Source: a virus. Taken from it: a stretch of 26,685 nucleotides of DNA. A model generated the notes under the pieces. That model was not told the origin of the DNA. It saw only the letters and a program-made list of their open reading frames with translations, and did no database searches. Numbering within the stretch: the first letter of the stretch is position 1; every line of letters begins with the position of its first letter. The stretch spans positions 1 to 26,685 of the IMG/VR virus record IMGVR_UViG_3300010938_000124; one strand, given 5' to 3'. The translations under genes were made by a program, and so were the position numbers. This document shows, one piece after another, positions 7,518 through 14,872 of the stretch.

Positions 7518-10500
7518 TGACCGCGAAGGACATCGAGGCACTTGCGAAGGCGTTCAACAACCCTGAAGCGGAGATCCAGCGACTAGTCGCCATGCGCCAG
7601 GCGACCCCGCAGGCGTCGATTCCTGCGTCGGTTGCGTACGGCATAACGCTTGGCCATGGAGGCGCGGAGCCGCAGAACGCGGGGCAGATACTTGCGGCCC
7701 TTCTTGGCACCGCGATTCCGGCGACACTCGCTGGGTGGGCGGTTGCGCCCATTGCGGGGGCGTTGGGGCTTACGGGACTCGGCGCGTTAGCGTTTGAGGG
7801 CGGGCTCGCTGGTACGTTGCTAGGCGCGCTCGAGAAAGCCGAGTCGCCCGAGCAGCGGCTTCGCAACATATTGTTCGGTGGTGCACTTGGTGCAGTCTTG
7901 CCACCGGCGGTTGCGAAGTGGCGTGCACGTGTGAGGGGGCCAGCTACTCCACCGTTCGACCTTCGGGAAAAATTGCCAGAAGGTCCTAAGATACCCCCAA
8001 CGGAGGCGTTACCGTCGTACGTACCGCCAGTAAGCACGTTCCGTGGGCCGTTACCTGTCGGCGAGAAGGTGAAAGGTGTAAAGCCGCCACGCGGGAAGGC
8101 GCCTAAAACGCCGCCGTGGCCTGAGGTAACGCCTCCCACACTTGATGATAGGTTGGCGACTGAGTGGGCACAGCCTAGCCGTTGGCCGTCACAGCCTAGA
8201 CCAACAGCAGAGTCGATGCCCACGGAGTGGGCTCAGCACCCTATATCGCCTGCAATTGACGATGAGGCTTACAACCTGGCCCGCGGGCGCGGCATGAGTG
8301 TCCAGTCGACCCCTGCTGGGTTTAAACTCGTTGAGCTGGGCGGCAACACGCACCATTTCAACACCCTCGACGAAGCAAAACAGTTCCTGAAGTCGATCCC
8401 CGAGCGGCATCTGGAGCCGGTAGAGGCATCTGGTACGCTTGAGAAGATTGTCAACGACCAGCCGTTGACTGACGTTGACAAAGCCGCTATCACTACTCAG
8501 CGGGCCGTTTCATCGTTACCACGCGTAACGCCGGGGCATACCCTCAATGAGGGGATTCCTGTTGGTATACAGTTTAATGTTGTGACCGGCCTGCACACGC
8601 CTGAAGAGATCGCTGCGGCGCAGGCCGCAGTAGTCGCGAAGGGCTACAAGCCCGGCGCTCCGATTCGTGTGGGCAACGAGTACGAGTTGCCATACGCCGC
8701 GAAGTGGAACTCCTTTACAAAGCGTGCGGTTAACACGTACGCCTCGCTCCGCATCCGTGGGCCTAACAGCGTGCACATCGACGATGTGCGCCGCATGGGT
8801 GCCCTGATGGGGATGCGTGGTGACGTGCTCACAAACTTCTTGTGGCACGTTGCCAGCAAGGCCGGGCAAGACATAAAGACGCAAAAGTTGTACCTCGGCC
8901 AACTGGCTTCGCCGACTATGGTCGGCTCGCCGACCGTCGCGCAAGTAGCGCGCGAGATTGTGATGGCTGTCGCCCAACTGGCGGAAGATGAACGTTGGGC
9001 GTACACTAACATTCGCGACCGGTTCTTGCGTCCTCTGACGGAGAAAGAGGCCATAATGGCCGGCGAGGTCGTCGAGGGCACTCGGCCGTTCAGCTCTGTC
9101 TCCCTCAAGATCCAACAGGCCGTCAATGCGTACCGCCAATTTATGGCGGAGCTTGCTCGCCTGGCGGGTATACCGCAATGGGAAAACTACATGACCCACG
9201 CCACAGACATGGACGCGCTGTGGGCCGCGGTTCGCGAGTCCATCCTGCGCGATGGCGCGTGGGCGAAGCGCGTTGACGCCAGGGATTTGGATCAGTTGCG
9301 GCTGCTCGCTGCGCAGTACACCGGCAAGTGGGACACCCTTCCGAAGGACGTCCAGCGGTTCATCCGCGACAAAGCGCTCCGGTGGGAGAACACAGAGTGG
9401 AGCAAGTTGCCTGAGACGATTCGACGGCAGTTGCCAGAAGAGGTGTTCAACAGGTACCTGATCCCTCGCGTAGGAGGGGCAGAGGTGCCATATGAGAAGA
9501 ACCTCATCAAAGTATTTGACAAGTATGTCCCCGTGATGCTGCGCTACATAAACGTGCAACCGGCGCTGGAGCGCGTGCGCCCTATCATCGCGGCAATGCC
9601 AGGGGCGGATAACCCGCTGAGCGCGAGGAGGTTCCTCGAGAAGTACGTCAACGAAGTTGCCCTCAACCGATTCGGCGACGCCCGACGGGCGTTGGACGAG
9701 TTGATGCGCGACATGGGCAACAGTTTGGGCATCAGCATGACGAAGGGCAGCTTGTTGAATGATATGATCACGTTGTACCGCGGAGGCACGTATCGCGGGC
9801 TTATCGGCATTGACTCTGCGCTGAAGCACTTTAACAAGATCGTGAACGTTGCGGCCGAGAATGGCAAGTTTTTGCCGTACGCGTTCAAGTACTTGCCGCA
9901 AATCATTGCCCGCAAGGGCATCGTGCAGGTGCCAGGCGTTACACGCCTGCACGGGGCGGAGCTCACCGAACTACTCAATCGTCCGCCGCGCGGGACGACG
10001 CTTGACAAGGCCATGCGGTTGTCGGACTTCATCAGCGGCATTGCGCTGCGTCCGATGCAGATCGTCGAAAACACCATGCGTGGGTTCTCGTGGTACGCTG
10101 GCCTCGAAGAGGCGGCCCAGTTGGGCATGGACACGAAGACGGCGATCCGGTACGCTGCACGCAAGGCCAGCACCATGCTGCCCGACATCAAAATGACGGA
10201 GGCACAGTACCATGCGTTGCTCAACGTCATAAAGACGGACTTCGGGTACTCAATTGAGCATGCTCCGCCGTGGTTCAACACCCCGCTCGCGAGGTTGTCG
10301 ACCATATTCATGACGTACCCCATTCGTGAGATTGAGTTCCTCGCGCGTGGGATTGGTACGTCACTCAACGGGTTCCTCACCATGGCGGAGCACGCGGGCG
10401 CTGCTGAGGCGCTGCGCACAGCCGACGCAGGGCGGTTGCTGCGTTACCTCGCGTCTAGCGGGTTCCTCCTCGGCGCAGCGTACTACGCCGCCAAGCTTGG

Positions 10501-11080
10501 CGTAGACATGACTAATTTCTTCACCGGCCACCTTGCACACGTCGCGCTCCCATTTTGGCAGGCTACCGCAAACTTGTACAACGCCATTGCGGGGCGCGAG
10601 CCGTGGTCGCGTGAGCGCGCTACGCGCGAGTTCAAAGAAGCGATCTACGCCGCGGCGATACCGCAATACCGCATGCTCAAGAAGGCCAGCAACGCTATTG
10701 AGTCGGTCCGGCGTGGGTACGCCGTCGACGACGCTGGGCGGTACATCCACCCATCATCGCCGTTTGGCGAGTTTATGAACTTCTTAGGAATCCCGCCTAC
10801 GGCGTACACGCGTGGGCGTAAACTCGCCGAAGAGTGGGCCGCTATCGCGAAGGACTACAACTACGAGAAACATGCTGCTATTGAGGCGATGGTTCGTAGC
10901 GGCGACACTACCGCGGTCCAAGATTTTATGGTGAAGTGGGGCCGCCCCATCACGCCGGAGGACGTGAAGCAAGTCGCTGAAACAATGGAGGGCACCCCGG
11001 TGCAACGGGCAACGCGGACGGTCCCGATGGAAGTGATCAAACGGATGGCGCAGGAGCGGCCGTACTTGTTTGAGAAATGA
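7514..11080 (+). CDS. Large internal virion protein candidate, 1188 aa
   Basis: The ATG overlaps the previous stop (ATGA). Length is close to the big internal proteins of short-tailed phages (T7 gp16 is about 1300 residues). Residues about 55-110 are a long alanine/glycine/leucine hydrophobic region that could span a membrane twice. Residues 140-240 form a proline-rich linker with two similar TEWAQP/TEWAQH segments. Residues 250-950 are mainly helical with many charged residues. A further hydrophobic stretch lies near 970-1020 (FLLGAAYYAAKLG). No lysozyme or transglycosylase catalytic motif is obvious. I infer that it is packaged in the head and injected with the DNA, because membrane-active segments at both ends fit a channel role. 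Confidence 0.5.
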   Translation: MMTAKDIEALAKAFNNPEAEIQRLVAMRQATPQASIPASVAYGITLGHGGAEPQNAGQILAALLGTAIPATLAGWAVAPIAGALGLTGLGALAFEGGLAGTLLGALEKAESPEQRLRNILFGGALGAVLPPAVAKWRARVRGPATPPFDLREKLPEGPKIPPTEALPSYVPPVSTFRGPLPVGEKVKGVKPPRGKAPKTPPWPEVTPPTLDDRLATEWAQPSRWPSQPRPTAESMPTEWAQHPISPAIDDEAYNLARGRGMSVQSTPAGFKLVELGGNTHHFNTLDEAKQFLKSIPERHLEPVEASGTLEKIVNDQPLTDVDKAAITTQRAVSSLPRVTPGHTLNEGIPVGIQFNVVTGLHTPEEIAAAQAAVVAKGYKPGAPIRVGNEYELPYAAKWNSFTKRAVNTYASLRIRGPNSVHIDDVRRMGALMGMRGDVLTNFLWHVASKAGQDIKTQKLYLGQLASPTMVGSPTVAQVAREIVMAVAQLAEDERWAYTNIRDRFLRPLTEKEAIMAGEVVEGTRPFSSVSLKIQQAVNAYRQFMAELARLAGIPQWENYMTHATDMDALWAAVRESILRDGAWAKRVDARDLDQLRLLAAQYTGKWDTLPKDVQRFIRDKALRWENTEWSKLPETIRRQLPEEVFNRYLIPRVGGAEVPYEKNLIKVFDKYVPVMLRYINVQPALERVRPIIAAMPGADNPLSARRFLEKYVNEVALNRFGDARRALDELMRDMGNSLGISMTKGSLLNDMITLYRGGTYRGLIGIDSALKHFNKIVNVAAENGKFLPYAFKYLPQIIARKGIVQVPGVTRLHGAELTELLNRPPRGTTLDKAMRLSDFISGIALRPMQIVENTMRGFSWYAGLEEAAQLGMDTKTAIRYAARKASTMLPDIKMTEAQYHALLNVIKTDFGYSIEHAPPWFNTPLARLSTIFMTYPIREIEFLARGIGTSLNGFLTMAEHAGAAEALRTADAGRLLRYLASSGFLLGAAYYAAKLGVDMTNFFTGHLAHVALPFWQATANLYNAIAGREPWSRERATREFKEAIYAAAIPQYRMLKKASNAIESVRRGYAVDDAGRYIHPSSPFGEFMNFLGIPPTAYTRGRKLAEEWAAIAKDYNYEKHAAIEAMVRSGDTTAVQDFMVKWGRPITPEDVKQVAETMEGTPVQRATRTVPMEVIKRMAQERPYLFEK

Positions 11081-12036
11081 AGTTTCTATTCGTATCACGT
11101 GATGGTGCATCGCTTGGCGTAGCGCTCCGCTTCGCGCGTGAGGGGCACGATGTACAGTTCTATTGCCCCAGTAGTGCCGGGCGTGGCTTGCAGCAGCCAG
11201 GGTTTACCCGCGTGGACGCAGTCCACCCAACGCCGGACTGCGTCGTCGTATTTGACGCGCCGGGGCGCGGTCAACGGGCGGACGCGCTACGCGGAGAGGG
11301 GTACACCGTTATTGGCAGCTCCACGTTTAGCGACAACGTTGCGGCTGCGCCAGGGTACGCTGACCAAATCATTCGCGTAGCGGGCGTGTCGCCAGATGTA
11401 GACCTTGACGGCGGGATGTTGTACGCGGACTTCAATGGACATGACTGGGTCGTTGGGTCCGTGCGGCTTGTGTACAAGGACACACGACTCATGGTCGGCG
11501 ACGTCGGCCCGGATATTGGGATGTCATCGGTCGCGGTTGTGTTCTGCCGCCGGCTTCGCCCTCCAGCGTTTCGTGACACGTTGTACCGGCTGACGCCGGT
11601 CTTGCGTGAAGCTAACTACGTTGGCACCGTGGGGTACCCACCCCTGACGTTGGGGCTGGCGCATGGGGTGTGGGACGTCTCCATGACGTTGTGGGGCTCC
11701 GCCAGCGGGAAGATGTTTGCTAACCTGGCGCGCGGCACGCTGCGCCGTTGCCGGCCGTCGTACGACTATGGCATCGCCGCGATGATCACGTTGCCTAAGC
11801 GCACCGCAGCGAAGCTGCAGCCGACAGCCGACTGGTTTCACCCGTACGATGTGTCGTCCGACGAAGTTGGCATAAACGCAGGGCTCGTGATTGCGTGTAG
11901 CACAACCGTGCGCAAGGCGCAAGAAGAGCTTTGCGCACGCGCTAAGAGTCTTGGCATCGAGGATGCGCAGTACCGTGTTGATGCAGGTCACCGTGCACGT
12001 GGGTTTGCAGACTGGGTCGCAAGGAGCCGGGAATGA
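11077..12036 (+). CDS. Second PurD-like ATP-grasp protein, shortened and probably degenerate
   Basis: 319 residues; the ATG overlaps the TGA of the 1188-residue gene. The N-terminus (FLFVSRDGASLGVALRFARE) repeats the Rossmann-like opening of the 479-1696 protein. GSSTFSDNVAAAPGYADQII (residues 80-99) matches the PurD segment before the ATP site. VYKDTRLMVGDVGPDIGMSS (132-151) is a close echo of the PurD loop DHKRVGDGDTGPNTGGMG. The central lysine-bearing strands between these two parts appear to be missing, so ATP binding is doubtful. VLREANYVGTVGYPPLTLG and a C-terminal alpha/beta region complete it. It may be a partner or regulatory subunit of the first protein, or act alone on an unknown substrate. 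Related phage proteins are often labelled phosphoribosylamine-glycine ligase. Confidence 0.65.
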   Translation: MKFLFVSRDGASLGVALRFAREGHDVQFYCPSSAGRGLQQPGFTRVDAVHPTPDCVVVFDAPGRGQRADALRGEGYTVIGSSTFSDNVAAAPGYADQIIRVAGVSPDVDLDGGMLYADFNGHDWVVGSVRLVYKDTRLMVGDVGPDIGMSSVAVVFCRRLRPPAFRDTLYRLTPVLREANYVGTVGYPPLTLGLAHGVWDVSMTLWGSASGKMFANLARGTLRRCRPSYDYGIAAMITLPKRTAAKLQPTADWFHPYDVSSDEVGINAGLVIACSTTVRKAQEELCARAKSLGIEDAQYRVDAGHRARGFADWVARSRE

Positions 12037-12326
12037 CGTCATACGACGCGGTGCTTCAGATTGGGGCCATGGTTGTGTCGATTGTTATCGCGACGATCAA
12101 GATTGTGTCCGTGATCCGGGCAGAGATTGCGTCGCGAATGGAGCCGGTGCTCGTTCGGCTGGAGGAGGTCCAGCGTAACATACACGAGCTGTGGCAACAC
12201 GTTGAAGCGTTAGGCAAGCAGATTGCAGAGTTGTCTGCGGCCCACAACCATTTGCAAGGCGAACATGACGCATTTATTCGCGCACACGTGCGAAGGGGGT
12301 CCGCCGGTGAGTCAACTCGTTCCTGA
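12033..12326 (+). CDS. Membrane-anchored coiled-coil protein of the lysis region
   Basis: 97 residues. AAGGAG at 12021-12026 gives a strong ribosome site for ATG 12033, which overlaps the previous stop. Residues 8-28 are a single hydrophobic helix (VLQIGAMVVSIVIATIKIV). Residues about 33-85 are a heptad-like, Glu/Gln/Leu-rich coiled coil (LVRLEEVQRNIHELWQHVEA). This layout recalls small phage holin-accessory or spanin-like proteins, and the gene comes directly before the hydrolase. No lipobox or signal cleavage site is visible. Its exact lysis role is an inference from context. Confidence 0.55.
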   Translation: MTSYDAVLQIGAMVVSIVIATIKIVSVIRAEIASRMEPVLVRLEEVQRNIHELWQHVEALGKQIAELSAAHNHLQGEHDAFIRAHVRRGSAGESTRS

Positions 12327-12714
12327 TAGTTATTGGGGAATCATCACGGTCATGCAAGAAGCCGCGGGCGAGCCCTATGAGGGCAAACTCGCGGTTGCGG
12401 AGGTCATCCTCCGCCGCACCAAGCGCAAGTACATGAGTGACGGGACCGTCGCGAGCACCGTGTTGTGGCCACGCCAGTTTTCGGGGTGGAACACGGAAGG
12501 CGGTAAGTGGCGCGTGGAGTGCGCCAAGGCGGACAGCGATGATCCCGTGGTACAGGAGTGCACCAAAGCGTGGGTCGAGGTTGTCCAGGGACGCACTATC
12601 GTGCCGGATTGTATGTGGTACTACAACCCGACGTTGGCGCAGCCGTCGTGGGCGCGCGGGGCGACGGTCGTGGCCGAGATCGGCAAACATAGGTTTGTGG
12701 TTGTCAAGGGGTGA
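12307..12714 (+). CDS. SleB-type cell wall hydrolase (endolysin)
   Basis: 135 residues from GTG 12307, with GAAGGGGG 8 bases upstream; an in-frame ATG at 12265 would add 14 residues and overlap the previous gene by 62 bases. The protein matches the Hydrolase_2/SleB fold: VMQEAAGEPYEGKLAVAEVI (residues 15-34) carries the E18/E22 pair, E18 aligning with the catalytic glutamate of the family. Next come the PRQFSGWN motif (55-62), a CTKAW helix, a YYNP strand and the closing SWARGATVVAEIGKHRF motif. Such enzymes cleave peptidoglycan glycan strands. No signal peptide is present, so export would need the holin. The three cysteines are unexplained. Confidence 0.8.
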   Translation: MSQLVPDSYWGIITVMQEAAGEPYEGKLAVAEVILRRTKRKYMSDGTVASTVLWPRQFSGWNTEGGKWRVECAKADSDDPVVQECTKAWVEVVQGRTIVPDCMWYYNPTLAQPSWARGATVVAEIGKHRFVVVKG

Positions 12715-12717
12715 CGC

Positions 12718-13617
12718 ATGGCTACGCTTCCTGAGCCGAAGGTTGATATTTGGAAGCGCCTTCACGAGTGGCTCGCCAAGAAGGGCGTACCATCGTGGGC
12801 CGCGTCAATGGTCGTCCCAGAGGATACGCGGAGCGCGATTGAGTCGGCGCTTATGCCTACGGTGGGGATGACCACAGGGGAGTTTGAGGACGCGCTATAC
12901 CAAATAATCAAGAACACTAACATGTCTCCGTACATTCGTATGGGCGCGCGGAATGTGATAGAGGAAGCGGAGCGGGGTGGTATACCCAGGCATGTCATAG
13001 ACATGATCAAAGAAATTAGTCTGCGACATTATCCTGGATCTGGCGGTGGTGTATTCATCCCCGAGGGTCCAGTAACCCCTGGGCTGCAGACTTATAGACA
13101 ACTCCTCAAGGAGGGTCGACTGTTTACTTCAGAGGGGATACCAACAGTTGGGCAACTAGACATTCCTGCACGCATATACATAGACCCCAAAACCGCCGGT
13201 TGGGACGCTACAAACATTATCGGTCACGAAGTTGGGCACGCGCTGACGGCATATGACCCTTCCATGCCGGAGCACGTGGTGCTAAGCAACTTGTATAAGA
13301 AGTACACCCCGGCCCAGGTCCTGCAGGCTATGATTGACGCGGCTAAAGGATCAGCGCAGGAGTACTTCTTAGAGAGTGTCAGGCCCCACTACATGTCGCC
13401 CGCTGAGCAACTAGCACAGTTGTTTGCTAACCGCGCGAGCGGCGCACGGATGTATCTGGAGCCGACTTCGCTTACCGCGGCGCAAGAAAAAGCGCTCAGA
13501 GAGTACTTTTCCACGTTTAGACTCGACCCAAAGTCAGGTCTCTACATCCCACCATCGCCTACGGAGATACCGGAGTTGTCCAGTTGGTACCATTACATCT
13601 CCAGGAGGGCCAAGTAA
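12718..13617 (+). CDS. Zinc metallopeptidase with HEVGH motif
   Basis: 299 residues, ATG three bases after the hydrolase stop, with AAGGGG upstream. HEVGH at residues 170-174 in the setting ATNIIGHEVGHALT is the zincin HExxH signature. MSPAEQLAQLFAN (226-238), about 55 residues later, offers E230 as the third zinc ligand, as in gluzincin-type peptidases with a PAE..A..FA helix. Residues 1-110 are helical and of unknown purpose. There is no signal sequence. Bases about 12890-13560 are visibly less GC-rich than the flanks, a hint of separate origin. Substrate is unknown: options are a host protein, a lysis factor or a virion protein, as the gene lies between hydrolase and holin. Confidence 0.7.
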   Translation: MATLPEPKVDIWKRLHEWLAKKGVPSWAASMVVPEDTRSAIESALMPTVGMTTGEFEDALYQIIKNTNMSPYIRMGARNVIEEAERGGIPRHVIDMIKEISLRHYPGSGGGVFIPEGPVTPGLQTYRQLLKEGRLFTSEGIPTVGQLDIPARIYIDPKTAGWDATNIIGHEVGHALTAYDPSMPEHVVLSNLYKKYTPAQVLQAMIDAAKGSAQEYFLESVRPHYMSPAEQLAQLFANRASGARMYLEPTSLTAAQEKALREYFSTFRLDPKSGLYIPPSPTEIPELSSWYHYISRRAK

Positions 13618-14106
13618 ATGTCGAACATCATTGAGCAACTGCTGAGTGGCGGCATCAAAGGACTTGCCGAGGGGCTCGGCAACTTCGCCATCGCGCTACG
13701 CACGGCCATTACCGGCTCTGCCCCAATAGACCCGGCGAAGCAGGCAGAGTTGCTGGCGCAAGCGCAGTTGCTGCAAGCCGCCGCCGAAAAGGCCGCGATG
13801 GACTATGACACGGCGCAGATGCAAGGCGCGGTAGACGTGGCCAAGTTGGAGGCGACTAGCACCGACAAGTTTACGTCGCGCTGGCGCCCGTTCATTGGGT
13901 GGGTATGTGGCGTGGGGCTTGCGATGCAGTACGTCGTCGGGCCGTTGTTCACGTTCTTCGCGAACTGGTATCTCACGTCCGTGCACCAGCCGACTATCAC
14001 GTTCCCCACGTTGAACACGGAGTTGCTGGTCACCCTGTTGTTTGGAATGTTGGGACTCGGCGCGATGCGAACCATTGAGAAACTCAACGGAAAGGCAGGG
14101 CATTAA
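13618..14106 (+). CDS. Holin of the 3TM (GTA-type) family
   Basis: 162 residues, ATG immediately after the peptidase TAA. An N-terminal amphipathic part (IIEQLLSGGIKGLAEGLGNF) and a glutamine/alanine helix (39-75) precede the family signature SRWRPFIGWVCGVGLAMQYV (87-106). A second hydrophobic segment follows around 105-121 (VVGPLFTFFANWYLTSV) and a third at 135-150 (ELLVTLLFGMLGLGAM), then RTIEKL. This is the pattern of the Holin_3TM family first described from gene transfer agents. It would form inner-membrane lesions that release the SleB hydrolase. Its C-terminal third is duplicated in the next gene. Confidence 0.8.
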   Translation: MSNIIEQLLSGGIKGLAEGLGNFAIALRTAITGSAPIDPAKQAELLAQAQLLQAAAEKAAMDYDTAQMQGAVDVAKLEATSTDKFTSRWRPFIGWVCGVGLAMQYVVGPLFTFFANWYLTSVHQPTITFPTLNTELLVTLLFGMLGLGAMRTIEKLNGKAGH

Positions 14107-14110
14107 TATG
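13955..14110 (+). repeat. Tandem duplication, copy 1 (holin 3' end plus next start codon)
   Basis: This stretch covers the last third of the holin gene, its TAA stop and the following T-ATG. It recurs at 14121-14258 with a shift of 166 bases, then 148 bases, because the second copy lacks 18 bases (the PTLNTE region). By eye there are about a dozen single-base differences. The duplicated unit ends with an ATG in both copies, which explains how the second copy became a readable gene. Confidence 0.85.
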
Positions 14111-14254
14111 TTGGTCGCGCTCTTCGCGAAATGGTATCTCACGTCTGTGCACCAGCCGACTATCACGTTGTTGCTGGTCGCCCTGTTGTTTGGGATGTTG
14201 GGACTCGGCGTGGTGCGCACCATCAAGAAACTCAACAAAAAGGCAGGACATTAG
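14108..14254 (+). CDS. Mini-holin / antiholin candidate, partial duplicate of the 3TM holin
   Basis: 48 residues, ATG one base after the holin TAA. From residue 6 the protein repeats the holin C-terminus: FAKWYLTSVHQPTIT, then LLLVALLFGMLGLGVVRTI, then KKLNKKAGH. Six residues (around FPTLNTE) are missing, which fuses the linker into one longer hydrophobic segment. E-to-K and G-to-K changes make the tail more basic than the parent (KKLNKK versus EKLNGK). One hydrophobic helix and a positive tail suit an antiholin that mixes with the full holin, or a small pore former. The reading frame survived the mutations, which suggests selection, but the function is not shown. Confidence 0.7.
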   Translation: MLVALFAKWYLTSVHQPTITLLLVALLFGMLGLGVVRTIKKLNKKAGH

Positions 14255-14258
14255 TATG
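14121..14258 (+). repeat. Tandem duplication, copy 2
   Basis: Second copy of 13955-14110, with an 18-base internal loss and about a dozen substitutions. It ends with stop TAG, a T, and the ATG of the gene at 14256, mirroring the TAA-T-ATG end of copy 1. Confidence 0.85.
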
Positions 14259-14426
14259 CCGTACAAGTCGAAAGCACAACTTCGCTTCATGCACGCACGT
14301 CACCCCAAGATCGCGGCCCGGTGGGACAAAGAGTACGGGGTGTCCCGCAACCTGCCGGAGCGGGTGAAACCGCGGGACAAGCGAACGTCCCGCGCGCAGG
14401 CGCGAAAGCGTTCCGTGTCGCGTTAG
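14256..14426 (+). CDS. Small basic conserved phage protein
   Basis: 56 residues, ATG one base after the mini-holin TAG. It begins PYKSKAQLRFMHARHPKIAA and continues RWDKEYGVSRNLPERVK, a short, very basic sequence that I recognise as a recurrent hypothetical protein of many phages (the P[YF]KSKAQ.R.M.A.HP.IA..W..EYG pattern). It is rich in R and K throughout, so nucleic acid binding is plausible. It is the last gene of the plus-strand operon. Its TAG overlaps the TAA of the opposing HTH gene by four bases, leaving no space for an intrinsic terminator between the arms. Confidence 0.7.
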   Translation: MPYKSKAQLRFMHARHPKIAARWDKEYGVSRNLPERVKPRDKRTSRAQARKRSVSR

Positions 14427-14632
14427 TGCGCTCCGCCACGTGGCCTAACGGCGATGCCACAGGCGCGCAGCAACTGAAGTACGCGGTCCCGACTGATGTC
14501 GAGGATCTTGCTTATTTGGGCCGCGCTGTAGCGCATCTCGACGTAGTTGTACGTCAACAGGTCATGAATGCTGGCGTAGCCCAAGTTGCGCGCCACGGCG
14601 TTCCAGTCACTCATTCTGCGGTGTACGTTCAT
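14423..14632 (-). CDS. Small HTH DNA-binding protein
   Basis: 69 residues from ATG 14632, preceded by GGAGG with 5-base spacing; a longer frame begins at 14653 without a site. Residues about 14-32 (ARNLGYASIHDLLTYNYVE) lead into a helix-turn-helix at about 33-60 (RYSAAQISKILDISRDRVLQ, then LLRACG), ending in a basic tail PRGG. This is the shape of short phage regulators. It is the last gene of the replication operon and faces the late operon, so it could control late transcription or act in silencing; the operator is unknown. Confidence 0.65.
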   Translation of the reverse strand: MNVHRRMSDWNAVARNLGYASIHDLLTYNYVEMRYSAAQISKILDISRDRVLQLLRACGIAVRPRGGAH

Positions 14633-14744
14633 CGTCGCCTCCGATGCACACAAAAGTGGTTGGCGTCACGACGCCTGGAAGGTCCAGTTGCTTCGCTACG
14701 AGTATGGCGCCGTAGAGCGGGTGCTTACGGTAGTACATTATCAT
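14607..14744 (-). CDS. Very small protein, 45 aa, unknown
   Basis: ATG 14744 follows a near-perfect ribosome site TAAGGAGG with 6-base spacing, the strongest evidence that this tiny frame is translated. The protein starts MIMYYRKHPLYGAILVAKQL and ends in an acidic-polar tail (CIGGDDERTPQNE). The start overlaps the end of the upstream 47-residue gene by 20 bases, and the stop lies 26 bases inside the HTH gene. No family recognised. Confidence 0.55.
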   Translation of the reverse strand: MIMYYRKHPLYGAILVAKQLDLPGVVTPTTFVCIGGDDERTPQNE

Positions 14745-14868
14745 CGTCCACCTCCTTACGGATGATGCAACTAGGCCATCCGCCTAGTGAGTGCGTCAGC
14801 CCAACGTAGTGCCAGCCGCGCGTCAAGTACTTGCCCAGCTCTTCGAGCAACACGTAGCGGTACACCAT
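14725..14868 (-). CDS. Very small protein, 47 aa, unknown
   Basis: The ATG lies 4 bases after the helicase TAA, so translation is probably coupled. The sequence (MVYRYVLLEELGKYLTRGWH, then YVGLTHSLGGWP) looks like a folded mini-domain with aromatic residues and a GW.YVG turn rather than a random frame. This resembles short hypothetical proteins of phages where a helix LEEL..YL.RGW leads into a strand. No clear ribosome site apart from AAGG just ahead of the ATG. Function unknown. Confidence 0.5.
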   Translation of the reverse strand: MVYRYVLLEELGKYLTRGWHYVGLTHSLGGWPSCIIRKEVDDDNVLP

Positions 14869-14872
14869 CACC

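Noticed and set aside
7417-8223. 268-residue minus-strand frame rich in serine, glycine and proline
   Set aside because: Mirror of the GC-rich N-terminal part of the 1188-residue gene; no start signal.
8516-9952. 478-residue frame on the minus strand inside the 1188-residue gene
   Set aside because: It is antisense to a coherent protein, has low-complexity basic composition, no ribosome site and no recognisable motif.
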